A DNA stretch of 59,478 nucleotides from a virus. This document shows positions 34,441-42,764 of this stretch, piece by piece. The notes under the pieces were generated by a model. The model had not been told where the DNA came from and did no database searches. It saw only the letters and a list, made by a program, of their open reading frames with translations. The stretch lies in the IMG/VR virus record IMGVR_UViG_3300031857_000194, positions 1 through 59,478 of that record; one strand, written 5' to 3'. Position numbers and translations under genes: made by a program. Numbering within the stretch: position 1 is the first letter of the stretch; the number at the start of each line of letters is the position of its first letter.

Positions 34441-34948
34441 GGGCATATCTGTAGGCGGCACTGCACACGATCCTCTCACGATTGGTGTGGATTGGACCCA
34501 CACGATGCACCAGGAGATTTTTGTGATTGATCACTGCCACATCTCCTATTCGGGGAAAGTATTGTCTCGTGATGCCATCAAAGCACTGCATTTCCAAGGC
34601 ACCACCTTCTTGTTCAGTCATGGTGGTCTGATAGCACAGGAATTGTAAGTCCATTTTTTCTCTGGCATCGTCGTGCCACTGATCCGAGTAATGATCTATA
34701 CCAGACCAGACATAACTGTTGACCAGTTCCAGTGGGAAAAAATCCTGTGTGTGATATCGGATGCGGCTCTGCAAGATGTCAGTGGCTTGAGTGTTGATGC
34801 CGCCACGGAATCCCGGTGACTCTTCTTGCCAGACCACATCTGAGCAGATGTTTTCCAGCACAGGATCATGGAAAACATAGCAGCCAATGGTCAATAGATC
34901 CACCTGTAGATCTTCTAGATTGAATTGTTCACAGGCTTGTATGATCAT
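34433..34948 (-). CDS. 2-oxoglutarate/Fe(II)-dependent oxygenase
   Basis: 171 residues with a double-stranded beta-helix core. Iron ligands: HxD at H92/D94 (QWHDDA) and distal H148 (LLVHRVGPIH), with R157/R159 (TNRERI) to bind the 2OG carboxylate. A beta strand LQFLCYQTTM follows the HxD. Homologous prolyl-hydroxylase-like oxygenases are hallmarks of T4-like cyano- and other aquatic phages; substrates (protein Pro or nucleic acid base) are unknown. It overlaps the methyltransferase-like gene by 8 bp, suggesting that they act together. Confidence 0.85.
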   Translation of the reverse strand: MIIQACEQFNLEDLQVDLLTIGCYVFHDPVLENICSDVVWQEESPGFRGGINTQATDILQSRIRYHTQDFFPLELVNSYVWSGIDHYSDQWHDDAREKMDLQFLCYQTTMTEQEGGALEMQCFDGITRQYFPRIGDVAVINHKNLLVHRVGPIHTNRERIVCSAAYRYAHD

Positions 34949-35013
34949 ACCGGACTGTAGGGATTGCGAGGAAGATCCAAATCATTGTCGTCGGGGTAAA
35001 CTGGATAATCCAC
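34945..35013 (-). CDS. Possible 22-codon ORF before the oxygenase
   Basis: A frame starting with GTG at 35013 encodes a short peptide ending DNDLDLPRNPYSPV and stops in an ATGA overlap with the oxygenase start. The Asp/Pro-rich composition and coupling look coding rather than random, but there is no clear ribosome site and it could be the end of a longer frame read through from the upstream gene. Confidence 0.3.
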   Translation of the reverse strand: MDYPVYPDDNDLDLPRNPYSPV

Positions 35014-35015
35014 GA

Positions 35016-35252
35016 TTAACCATTCAGTTGAGCCTGTATCACATCTAACATGATCTGTGATTTGCGCTGTTCGCGTTGATTTGAAGCCAGCAAATCAACC
35101 AACTGTTGTTTAAATTCCTGCATATCGGGATCGCTGCCAATTTGTGCTATGGCTAAAATAAAGTTATCAATGTTGACCTGATACTCTGTGACTTCGCGCT
35201 GACGCATTTCCAGTGTCTGTGTTAATATTTCTTGTTTGTAAGCTTCCAACAT
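35016..35252 (-). CDS. Small helical hypothetical protein
   Basis: 78 residues, MLEAYKQEILTQTLEMRQRE onward, nearly all helix with heptad-like spacing (coiled coil), ending MLDVIQAQLNG. A good ribosome site (AAGGAG) lies upstream and a TTAAATA box at 35276-35282. No function recognised. Confidence 0.7.
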   Translation of the reverse strand: MLEAYKQEILTQTLEMRQREVTEYQVNIDNFILAIAQIGSDPDMQEFKQQLVDLLASNQREQRKSQIMLDVIQAQLNG

Positions 35253-35275
35253 TTTTGATGTCTCCTTGATATGTT

Positions 35276-35282
35276 TATTTAA
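35276..35282 (-). promoter_or_regulatory. Late-like box TTAAATA
   Basis: 23 bp before the small helical gene at 35252, ahead of its AAGGAG ribosome site. Confidence 0.4.
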
Positions 35283-35303
35283 GATAGATCCTGGGTCAGT
35301 GTG

Positions 35304-36386
35304 TTAATATACCCCACCGAAGTCTATGCCATCTACTCCCAAAGAAGACAAGGGCGAGGGATTGCTATATACCGTACCAATGCCTGTGACGGTATCAAAT
35401 GGATAGGCATAGATATAGGGTGATATAGCAAAGCCAACGGCCACAGCTCGATTGTCTAAACTAAATCCAACGCCTTCGCTGCTTGAATTCTGTTGGGTGG
35501 CTGGATCTGCATATTTGGCTCCAAATCCCGAACTTGACCAAGCGTAAATCACCAAACGCGGAGTACCTAGACTGGCTCCGCCAAGGGCGCAGGCCAGGGC
35601 CTGGCCATTGCTGCTCATGGCAATACCATCGGCAGCACGCGTCAATGCAGTGACCGGATTAGCAAGTTTTGCCCCAAAACCTGTGCTGCTATTCCAAGGA
35701 TAGGCAAATAGATAAGGCGCACTTGAAACAGACCATATGATCTGTGAACTATCGGGACTGAATACCACGCCAGTCTGGGTCGTTGACGAAGATGTAGCGG
35801 GGGCAGAGTATTTTGTACCAAATCCCGTGGCATCATTCCATGGCCAGGCTTCGATTGACGGAACTGTGGCACTTTGTATGGCCACTGCTGCATTATCTGG
35901 GCTCCAGGCCATGCCATATTTGGCTTGTGCTATCAGCGAAGGAGGATTGCTGTATCTCGTGCCAAACCCAGTGGAATCATTCCAAGTATAAACTGCCACA
36001 GATGGTCCCGATCCTACACAACCTACGGCTGTGCCATTGGGATTCCATGCCACGTCATTGGCGTCTGCAGGCAGAGATGACGGATTGCTGTATTTTGCGC
36101 CAAATCCTGTGCTGGCCGACCAAGCATAGACAGTTATGTAAGGGCTGCCATTATGGGCATAAGCTACCGCAGTACAGTCTTTATTGAATCGTACCCTTTG
36201 ACCATCTCCCGGAAGCAGTGGACTGGGATTACTGTATTTGGCGCCAAAGCCTGTGCTGGGCGACCAACGGTAAGCTTCTGCCCAAGGCGAGTTTTGTGTT
36301 GCCAACGCCACAAACTGTGAAGTATATTCCCGAGCGCCGCCGGCACGCATCACAGCACGGCGTATGGTCGATCCACGTATGATCAT
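35304..36386 (-). CDS. Beta-propeller (WD40-like) tail-associated protein
   Basis: 360 residues from ATG at 36386, just after the upstream stop; earlier in-frame codons lie inside that gene. The start MIIRGSTIRRAVMRAG matches the short plug-like motif of the adhesins. Seven to eight repeats of about 45 residues carry WSxSTGFGAKYSNPSxL (e.g. YRWSPSTGFGAKYSNP, YAWSASTGFGAKYSNP, YTWNDSTGFGTRYSNP), each followed by VAWNPNGTAV-like strands, which fits a closed propeller. Such proteins decorate tail fibres or bind glycans. Confidence 0.8.
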   Translation of the reverse strand: MIIRGSTIRRAVMRAGGAREYTSQFVALATQNSPWAEAYRWSPSTGFGAKYSNPSPLLPGDGQRVRFNKDCTAVAYAHNGSPYITVYAWSASTGFGAKYSNPSSLPADANDVAWNPNGTAVGCVGSGPSVAVYTWNDSTGFGTRYSNPPSLIAQAKYGMAWSPDNAAVAIQSATVPSIEAWPWNDATGFGTKYSAPATSSSTTQTGVVFSPDSSQIIWSVSSAPYLFAYPWNSSTGFGAKLANPVTALTRAADGIAMSSNGQALACALGGASLGTPRLVIYAWSSSGFGAKYADPATQQNSSSEGVGFSLDNRAVAVGFAISPYIYAYPFDTVTGIGTVYSNPSPLSSLGVDGIDFGGVY

Positions 36387-36390
36387 TTTG

Positions 36391-36666
36391 TTATACAGGA
36401 TCCTGAGGTTGGCTGGGTTCTTCTGTGGGTTCAGGTGCGGGCTCCACAGGCAGTTGATATTCGATCCACTGCTCGGTGCTTTGATTCCACTTGTAGACAT
36501 GACCTGGCTGTGCTTGGGGCATGGGATCGCGTACTACCCAACCTGGAGGATACCACCATACAACTTCTTGACCTTCAGGAGGCACAGGAGGATCTGACAC
36601 TTGGATCCAACCGTCGGTACCGTCGGTCTGGGGTTTGGGTATTGAACCATTTTTAGAATATAACAT
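36391..36666 (-). CDS. Small tail-associated protein, Trp/Pro rich
   Basis: 91 residues starting MLYSKNGSIPKPQTDGTDGW, with WWYPPGWVVRDPMPQ and a Pro/Glu-rich tail (PAPEPTEEPSQPQDP). This type occurs beside fibre genes in aquatic T4-like phages and may be a fibre chaperone or small virion protein. It sits between the LamG and propeller genes with 15 and 4 bp spacings and an AGGAGCT ribosome site. Confidence 0.7.
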   Translation of the reverse strand: MLYSKNGSIPKPQTDGTDGWIQVSDPPVPPEGQEVVWWYPPGWVVRDPMPQAQPGHVYKWNQSTEQWIEYQLPVEPAPEPTEEPSQPQDPV

Positions 36667-36681
36667 TATAAGCTCCTTAGA

Positions 36682-39600
36682 TTATTGTGTTGGGAAGGCT
36701 GCAGTGGGCGGTGTGAAGTTGGCAGTGTAACGGGCGTATCCTTTGGTTATGCGAAAGTCGTCGATGTAACCAGCAAATGGAAAGCTAATTCCTCCGTGAT
36801 AATAAGCCCCAATTGTGGGCACGTAAGAGCCGTAAGTGCTACCAGCTGTTATGTTGGTTGTGTTGGAGGCGGGGGTTCCGCCTGTCCCGTTAAGATAAAC
36901 AGTAACAGTGCCGTTTTGTCTTACTATCGCGGCGTGATTCCATGTTGACACCACGGGGGTTCCGGCGCTCTGAATGGCCGTGCCTCCGCCTGATGCTGTT
37001 GCAAAAAAAGATACCCTTTCCGTGACATTTGCTCCCACATATACTACACATAGGTTATGCCCTGAGATCGCTCGTGTGTAAACCATACCGGAGGTTGTGT
37101 TAATACAGTAGAACCAAAATTCAATGGTGAAATCGCCTGTTCCGAAATCAAAAAGATTGTACTGGCCGCTGTTAAGGTTGGCCAAAGCGTCACCGCTGCC
37201 ATCAAAGTACATGGATGACCCGCCGAACTTGCTCTGCACGGTTGATATCTGTGAGTTGCCTATGGTCTCCCAATCGCTCTTGGCGGCAGCATCGTAGATA
37301 CCCGCGTTAATGCCAGACAGTAAAATCGCTGTGCCCGACACAGCAGTCAGCGGTGCTGTTGGGGGAGTGAAGGCGCTGGTGTACAGCGCAGTGCCGACCA
37401 CTACTCTAAAATCGCAGGCGTATCCTAGCCAAGCACCACCATAGCTAGCATACTGGCCTAGACCATTTAATGTGCCTGCGGAATAGCCGGTGCTGACACT
37501 GCCCAAGAATACTCCATTCACAAACACTCGGATCAATCCCGATCCATCTCTAGTGATGGCTAGATGTTTCCAGCAGTTGGATCCCTTGACCTGTTCATTG
37601 GCCGTGGTTACCAATTGATTGCCCACGCTGCTTTTATCTAGTGTGATTGTTCCCGCGCTAACGTCAATGTAGACAGGAAAGTTGCCGATGGTAAAGAACC
37701 AACCGCCGGCATTGGTAGAGTTGAACCAACTTTCGATGGTAAAAACGCCAGAGATGTCAATGCTGGCTGATGTTGTGAGTTTGCTAGCTCCATCAAAATA
37801 CATGGACGCACCTATGCTGCTGGTCGAGTATGCCGCGTCTGGGTTGAACGGCGAGAAGGGCTGCACGGAGGTGTCGCCGGCGCGAGTGATGGCAACTTGA
37901 TTGATTGAGTTGTCAACGAAGCGATTGCTCTGGCAGGTTAGCAAAACAGTGTTAGCTACAGCAGACAGTGGAGATGTGCTTGGTGTAAAAGTAGTACTAT
38001 ACAAAGCACGTGTGGTCGCTCTCATATTTGAAAGGTAACCAACAAACGGAGAGCCCGTACCATCAAAGTCATTTCCAATGTATGCCAAAGTCCTAGACAT
38101 GTTCGCGGTGTTGGTGGCTGTTGTGGCATCTGCCACACCGTTGATGTAAATTTTTACATTACCACTTCCGGAACCATTTCTTACTAACGCAATATGAGTC
38201 CAAGTATTTGCAACCAGAGCTGTTGTTGTCGTAATTGCAAATAAATTATTTGTGTACAAATATACTTTTGCATTTGCGTCTAAACCAAAAGCAAAACCGT
38301 TTGTATCTGGATCACTTGTTCTATTATCCCAAATTAAACGATAATTTGCAAAGGAAAGGGGAAATACCCACATCTCTAATGTAAAATCACCGGAACCCAA
38401 AGCTGTCATTGTTCCAGTTCTTAGATTGTCACCGGTGCTACTAAAATAATTTGACCAGGCCTGCAAGGGCGGGGTGGTGTAGTTCACGATGCTGCCAAAT
38501 GGGTTGTTCAGCGTGCCCGTGTACGCGTTCCCGTTGACCGTGATCGTGAACGCGTTCGGGGAGTTGTCTATAAATGTACTGCTTTGGCAGGTCAGCAGCT
38601 GGGTGCCGGAGATTGCGGTGAGCGGCGCGGTGGGTACGGTGAAGTTTGAGGTGTAGACGGCATTGGAGGTTATGCGAGCATTCGAAATGCATCCAGTTAT
38701 GTATAACTGCGGTGAATTAGGATAAGCCAGCCCTATACCAAGCAATGTTCGATCTATTGACGCAGTAGCACTTGTAGGCGTTCCAACAGACGATCCATTA
38801 ACATATAAACTAATAGTGCCAGAAGATCGAACTCCAGCAAGATGAACCCAAGTATTAAGAGGAATTGCTGCGCCGGTTACGGTTGGGTTGACAACTCCTC
38901 CATTGCCAATAGCAAAAAAAGGCTGCCGTGAACTGTTTACCGCAAGATAGAATCCTTGCCCGGTGGCAGTATTGAATGAACTTATAACTCCAGCCTCAGT
39001 TCCCGGCGCAGAAGTCAAAAACACCCACGCCTCTAAGGTAAAATTTCCTGTGCCAACTGCAAAAGCAGATTGCGTTAGATTTAAATAGTCACCGCTGCCA
39101 TCAAAGTATCCCGACCAGTCGGTCATGCCGAACGGGTTCACCACCGTGGGCTGTGAGTTGCCAACGGCGGTGATGGCAAAGGCGTTGGTTGAGTTGTCAA
39201 TGAACCGACTGCTTTGGCAGGTCAGAAATTTAGTTCCCGTTATAGCGGTCAAAGGAGATGTTGTTGGAGTAAAACTTGATGTGTATACTGCTGAAGTTAC
39301 ATATCTGAAATTAGAAATATATCCGTTAAAAGAACTTCCTCCCAATGCAACTGCACCTACTAACATTGTAGTTGAAGTAAAATTTGTAGAGTTGCTAATA
39401 GTTGTTCCAACATTTCCATTTATGTAGACAGTCCAATTAGTTGAACCATTTCTTACTATCGCTAAATGATTCCATTGATTTGCTATAATTCCGCTAACAG
39501 ACCCAAGAACAGATCCTGTATATGTAATTTGTAATTGATTAGATGTGCTAACATTGACATCAAATCCGTCTGTTGAATCTCCAGATCGCGTATTAAAAAT

Positions 39601-39969
39601 TCCAACAGGCGACCCAAGAGATCTAATATAAAACCAGCATTCGTATGTGAACGATCCAGTGCCTGGTGCTGACGCAGTAAGAGTTGAACTAAGATAATCC
39701 CCCGAGCCATCAAAGTATCCCGAGTAGTAACCGTCAGTTTGCGTGCCACTGCCGAAGGTAAAGGGTGAGAATGCGCCCTGCGTGACGGAACCATTCCTTG
39801 TTACGGTAAGTGGGCTGGCCGAAGAATCTAGGAATGTGTTGTTCTGTGCGCCGTTCGTGCCATTCCCCGGCAGTAGCAATGATACCAAGTTGAAATAACT
39901 GTCTGAAGTTATACCTGCAGCCGACGAACTTACTGTCATGCCTTTGATTGCTGTTCCTTGTATTATCAT
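36682..39969 (-). CDS. LamG-domain adhesin, five modules (1095 residues)
   Basis: Start MIIQGTAIKGMTVSSSAAG, then DSYFNLVSLLLPGNGTNGAQ, shared almost exactly with the next adhesin. Five LamG modules (YYSGYFDGSGDYLSS, WSGYFDGSGDYLNL, WSNYFSSTGDNLRT, MYFDGASKLTTS, MYFDGSGDALANL) each with WxHLAxVRxG and LLTCQSxxFxDNS linkers. Ends RYTANFTPPTAAFPTQ, the same end type as its neighbour. Receptor recognition is inferred. DNA of the modules around 38.4-38.6 kb resembles that near 11.9-12.0 kb in the giant adhesin. Confidence 0.87.
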   Translation of the reverse strand: MIIQGTAIKGMTVSSSAAGITSDSYFNLVSLLLPGNGTNGAQNNTFLDSSASPLTVTRNGSVTQGAFSPFTFGSGTQTDGYYSGYFDGSGDYLSSTLTASAPGTGSFTYECWFYIRSLGSPVGIFNTRSGDSTDGFDVNVSTSNQLQITYTGSVLGSVSGIIANQWNHLAIVRNGSTNWTVYINGNVGTTISNSTNFTSTTMLVGAVALGGSSFNGYISNFRYVTSAVYTSSFTPTTSPLTAITGTKFLTCQSSRFIDNSTNAFAITAVGNSQPTVVNPFGMTDWSGYFDGSGDYLNLTQSAFAVGTGNFTLEAWVFLTSAPGTEAGVISSFNTATGQGFYLAVNSSRQPFFAIGNGGVVNPTVTGAAIPLNTWVHLAGVRSSGTISLYVNGSSVGTPTSATASIDRTLLGIGLAYPNSPQLYITGCISNARITSNAVYTSNFTVPTAPLTAISGTQLLTCQSSTFIDNSPNAFTITVNGNAYTGTLNNPFGSIVNYTTPPLQAWSNYFSSTGDNLRTGTMTALGSGDFTLEMWVFPLSFANYRLIWDNRTSDPDTNGFAFGLDANAKVYLYTNNLFAITTTTALVANTWTHIALVRNGSGSGNVKIYINGVADATTATNTANMSRTLAYIGNDFDGTGSPFVGYLSNMRATTRALYSTTFTPSTSPLSAVANTVLLTCQSNRFVDNSINQVAITRAGDTSVQPFSPFNPDAAYSTSSIGASMYFDGASKLTTSASIDISGVFTIESWFNSTNAGGWFFTIGNFPVYIDVSAGTITLDKSSVGNQLVTTANEQVKGSNCWKHLAITRDGSGLIRVFVNGVFLGSVSTGYSAGTLNGLGQYASYGGAWLGYACDFRVVVGTALYTSAFTPPTAPLTAVSGTAILLSGINAGIYDAAAKSDWETIGNSQISTVQSKFGGSSMYFDGSGDALANLNSGQYNLFDFGTGDFTIEFWFYCINTTSGMVYTRAISGHNLCVVYVGANVTERVSFFATASGGGTAIQSAGTPVVSTWNHAAIVRQNGTVTVYLNGTGGTPASNTTNITAGSTYGSYVPTIGAYYHGGISFPFAGYIDDFRITKGYARYTANFTPPTAAFPTQ

Positions 39970-39980
39970 TGTATCTATTC

Positions 39981-42086
39981 CTATTGCGTGGGGAAGGCCG
40001 TGGTAGGCGGTGTGAAGTTGGTGGTGTACCGGGCGAAGCGGGTAATACGAACATCATCGAAATATCCATTTACAACAAGTGGTGTAGTAGATATTTGACC
40101 AGCTCCAATCACAACTGGTTCGGTTGTTGTCGTGATTGATGATTGAGTTGCAGTTGTGCCTATCTGCGTTCCATTTACAAAAATTCTTAAATTTCCAGAT
40201 GCACATGACACGGCAACATGTATCCACGCCCCTGTTGACAAGGTATATGTAGCATCGCGCACAACAGAGCCATTAGCCGCCCATCTAAAATTACCAGTGT
40301 TTCTCCATTGAAGTATCCATTCAGTCCCGGAATTCCATTTGCTTATCAGGTTCTGGTCTGCGGTTGTATTCGGATACCACCAAAACTCAATAGTAAAGTC
40401 TCCGGACCCAAAGTTATAAAACGCATTATTTGGTACAACTAGCCAATCGCCAGTGCCATCAAATGCCATGGAGGATCCACCAAACTTGCTTTGTGCAGTA
40501 CTGATGGCAGCACCACCCACGGTCTCCAGCACATTCTTGGCGGCAGCGTCAATGATACCACCATTGGTATAGTTGAGTAGCAGTTGAGTGTTGGCAATGG
40601 CGGTTAAGGGTGCGGTAGGTACAGTAATAGATGTTGCAGAAGCATCATAAACAGCCGTGCCTTTTACCACACGAAGGTCTTGTAAATAACCGTATAAAAG
40701 GTCTGTAATGGTATATCTGCTTCCAATAGTAGCCGTAGCGCCAGTAGAACTATAATTTGTAGTGTCGGTTTGTGTTGCTGTTCTAGTTCCATTTAAAAAT
40801 AAAGACCCAGTATTGGTGCTGCTATTTCTAACATAAACAACATGATTCCACGCATTTAAAGTTAATGCTGAACCCTCCAAAGTTGCAGAACCATTGTACC
40901 AGCCTAATAAATTAGCCGCCGCCCCGCTTCCGTTTAATCTACATCCAAGTACCCAAGTAGATGTAACAGATGCCGTCCTAGCATCATAAATATAGGCTGC
41001 TGCTACTCCTGACGGCGCTGAAAAAGGATAATACCAAGCCTCTACTGTAAATGACCCTGTACCAAATTGATTAGAGGTTGACGGAGAATACGTCAAATAA
41101 TCCCCACTACCATCAAAGTATCCCGAGCCGCCCACGGTGCCGGCAGCATAGGCAGTGGTAGGATCAAAGGGCGAGAATGCCTGTACGGAGGGAGTGTTAA
41201 GAGGTGTTATGGCAAGCGCATTGGTAGAATTATCAATATAACGATTGCTTTGGCAAGTCAGTAATGATGTACCAGACACTGCAGTCAGTGGCTGTGTTGG
41301 TGGTGTAAACGATGCTGAATATACAGCCGATCCTTTGACTACTCTAAAGTTGGAGATGTATCCATTGAAATCTCCAATATATGTATAGACATTGTACAGA
41401 TAAGCGCCCAAGCCTATGTACAATTGATAGTCGGTTGTGGAAGCGGGCCACGCACCCGATAGAGTGGGATTAGTAAAAGTAGATGTTATATCAGTTCCGT
41501 TGACAAAGAAATAGTTTGATCCGCTGATTCTGGACCACGCGATGTGTGTCCACGTGTTGAGAGGTATGATCGTACTGCTGGTGTTATCAGTATTAGATCC
41601 TCCATAGTCTCTAATTATTGATAACGCTCCGGTGTTTACAATGGACATACCATAATACTTGCTACCAGCTGGGAATGCAGCACCGTAAAAACTAAACAAG
41701 AAAGCAGAATTAAAGTAAGGAGCTCCTGCGGCGGGATACTGTGTTAGATATACCCAACATTCTACAGTTCCGCCGTTGACCATGTCAAACAATGTGCTGT
41801 TAGGAGTGGTCAGCCCTTTCATAGTAGATGTACTTGACCCTGCACTGTTGACAAACACGCTCCACCCGGTCTGGCTGAATGGTGAGAATGTGCCCTGCGT
41901 GGTGTTGCCGTTCCTTGTGACGGTGAAATTGTTGGTGCTTGAATCCAAGAAGGTGTTGTTTTGTGCACCATTGGTGCCGTTACCAGGTAGTAGCAATGAT
42001 ACCAAGTTGAAATAACTATCTGGTTCTACTGTAGCAGCAGATGAATACAATTTCAATCCGCGTATTTTTGTGCCTTGTATTTTCAT
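39981..42086 (-). CDS. LamG-domain adhesin, three modules (701 residues)
   Basis: Start MKIQGTKIRGLKLYSSAATV followed by the DSYFNLVSLLLPGNGTNGAQ opening. Three LamG modules, the first marked by TVECWVYLTQYP, the second by GSGYFDGSGDYLTY and the third by MAFDGTGDWLVVP; the end RYTTNFTPPTTAFPTQ equals that of the neighbouring adhesin. Shorter paralogue made by module loss or gain. Separated by 11 bp from the downstream LamG gene. Confidence 0.87.
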   Translation of the reverse strand: MKIQGTKIRGLKLYSSAATVEPDSYFNLVSLLLPGNGTNGAQNNTFLDSSTNNFTVTRNGNTTQGTFSPFSQTGWSVFVNSAGSSTSTMKGLTTPNSTLFDMVNGGTVECWVYLTQYPAAGAPYFNSAFLFSFYGAAFPAGSKYYGMSIVNTGALSIIRDYGGSNTDNTSSTIIPLNTWTHIAWSRISGSNYFFVNGTDITSTFTNPTLSGAWPASTTDYQLYIGLGAYLYNVYTYIGDFNGYISNFRVVKGSAVYSASFTPPTQPLTAVSGTSLLTCQSNRYIDNSTNALAITPLNTPSVQAFSPFDPTTAYAAGTVGGSGYFDGSGDYLTYSPSTSNQFGTGSFTVEAWYYPFSAPSGVAAAYIYDARTASVTSTWVLGCRLNGSGAAANLLGWYNGSATLEGSALTLNAWNHVVYVRNSSTNTGSLFLNGTRTATQTDTTNYSSTGATATIGSRYTITDLLYGYLQDLRVVKGTAVYDASATSITVPTAPLTAIANTQLLLNYTNGGIIDAAAKNVLETVGGAAISTAQSKFGGSSMAFDGTGDWLVVPNNAFYNFGSGDFTIEFWWYPNTTADQNLISKWNSGTEWILQWRNTGNFRWAANGSVVRDATYTLSTGAWIHVAVSCASGNLRIFVNGTQIGTTATQSSITTTTEPVVIGAGQISTTPLVVNGYFDDVRITRFARYTTNFTPPTTAFPTQ

Positions 42087-42097
42087 ATCTGTACTCG

Positions 42098-42313
42098 TTA
42101 TGTCACAGCCGATACCAGAGTCACAGTAGCATCCAACAATGCCTGCACTTCGGCTTTTCGTTGCAAGCCTTCGGCTGTGGTCACCACAAACTTGGCTACA
42201 TCTATGTCACGCAGCAATTCCTCTGCTTCGCTTTTGGTCAATGTACCTGCTGCTATGTCTCGCTGTATCTGTTGTAATTCGGCTTCAATAGCCAACAATG
42301 TTGTGTCCATCAT
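42098..42313 (-). CDS. Small helical hypothetical protein
   Basis: 71 residues, MMDTTLLAIEAELQQIQRDI onward. It is strongly helical with heptads (LQQIQRDIAAGTLTKSEAEELLRDIDVAKF) and ends VTLVSAVT. Stop of the lipoprotein gene overlaps its start (ATGA). No motif known. Confidence 0.68.
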   Translation of the reverse strand: MMDTTLLAIEAELQQIQRDIAAGTLTKSEAEELLRDIDVAKFVVTTAEGLQRKAEVQALLDATVTLVSAVT

Positions 42314-42726
42314 CTTTTCTTCCTTGCCATGGCCTGCTGTGCGCCTGTGCTGGCTAATGTGATCAAACTATATTTGCTGCGGCAGTATGCTGCCGACACT
42401 GGTTCAGATCTAGCATAACGCTCAGGTAAAGTAACTGTGATTTCTTTGATGCTGGCAGCCATGGCAGCCACATCGCGATTGTTCTGCAGTTCTCTAGCGT
42501 AGTTGTGGAATTCCACAGCTTTGCGATGTATCACCGTAGCATTCTCAGCACTGATTTTGGCATCTTGGCATTGGGCAGCCATGAATTCACTCATGGTACG
42601 CAGTTCTACTGCATAGGTATATTCGCGATTATCAAAGGGTGGTAGCCAGTAACTTTCCCAGGCCTGCTGTACTGTGCCACAGCCCACAAGCAAGGGCACA
42701 AATAAAAATAGGAGTATTCGACGCAT
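42310..42726 (-). CDS. Lipoprotein
   Basis: 138 residues from ATG at 42726 (a GTG five codons upstream at 42741 is also possible). Signal peptide MRRILLFLFVPLLVGCGTVQ has a clear lipobox LVGC. The mature part has helical stretches (EFMAAQCQDAKISAENATVI, SIKEITVTLPERYARSEP) and two further Cys, ending QAMARKKR. It probably resides in the inner or outer membrane of the host; a lysis or superinfection role is possible but not shown. A CTAAATA box overlaps the start region. Confidence 0.72.
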   Translation of the reverse strand: MRRILLFLFVPLLVGCGTVQQAWESYWLPPFDNREYTYAVELRTMSEFMAAQCQDAKISAENATVIHRKAVEFHNYARELQNNRDVAAMAASIKEITVTLPERYARSEPVSAAYCRSKYSLITLASTGAQQAMARKKR

Positions 42727-42731
42727 ACTCC

Positions 42732-42738
42732 TATTTAG
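42732..42738 (-). promoter_or_regulatory. Late-like box CTAAATA
   Basis: Five bases before the lipoprotein ATG at 42726; also overlaps the pstS terminator region. Confidence 0.4.
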
Positions 42739-42741
42739 CAC

Positions 42742-42764
42742 AAAAACGCTGGATATCAGTGTTT
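42742..42764 (-). terminator. Terminator after pstS
   Basis: A stem AAACACTG/CAGCGTTT (one G-T pair) with a short loop is followed by TTTTTG on the minus strand. The stop codon of pstS lies within the stem. Confidence 0.65.

Noticed and set aside
8263-42086. LamG repeats considered as insertion sequences or phase-variable invertible DNA
   Set aside because: Repeats are in-frame protein modules in the same direction; no inverted repeats, transposase or invertase gene is seen.
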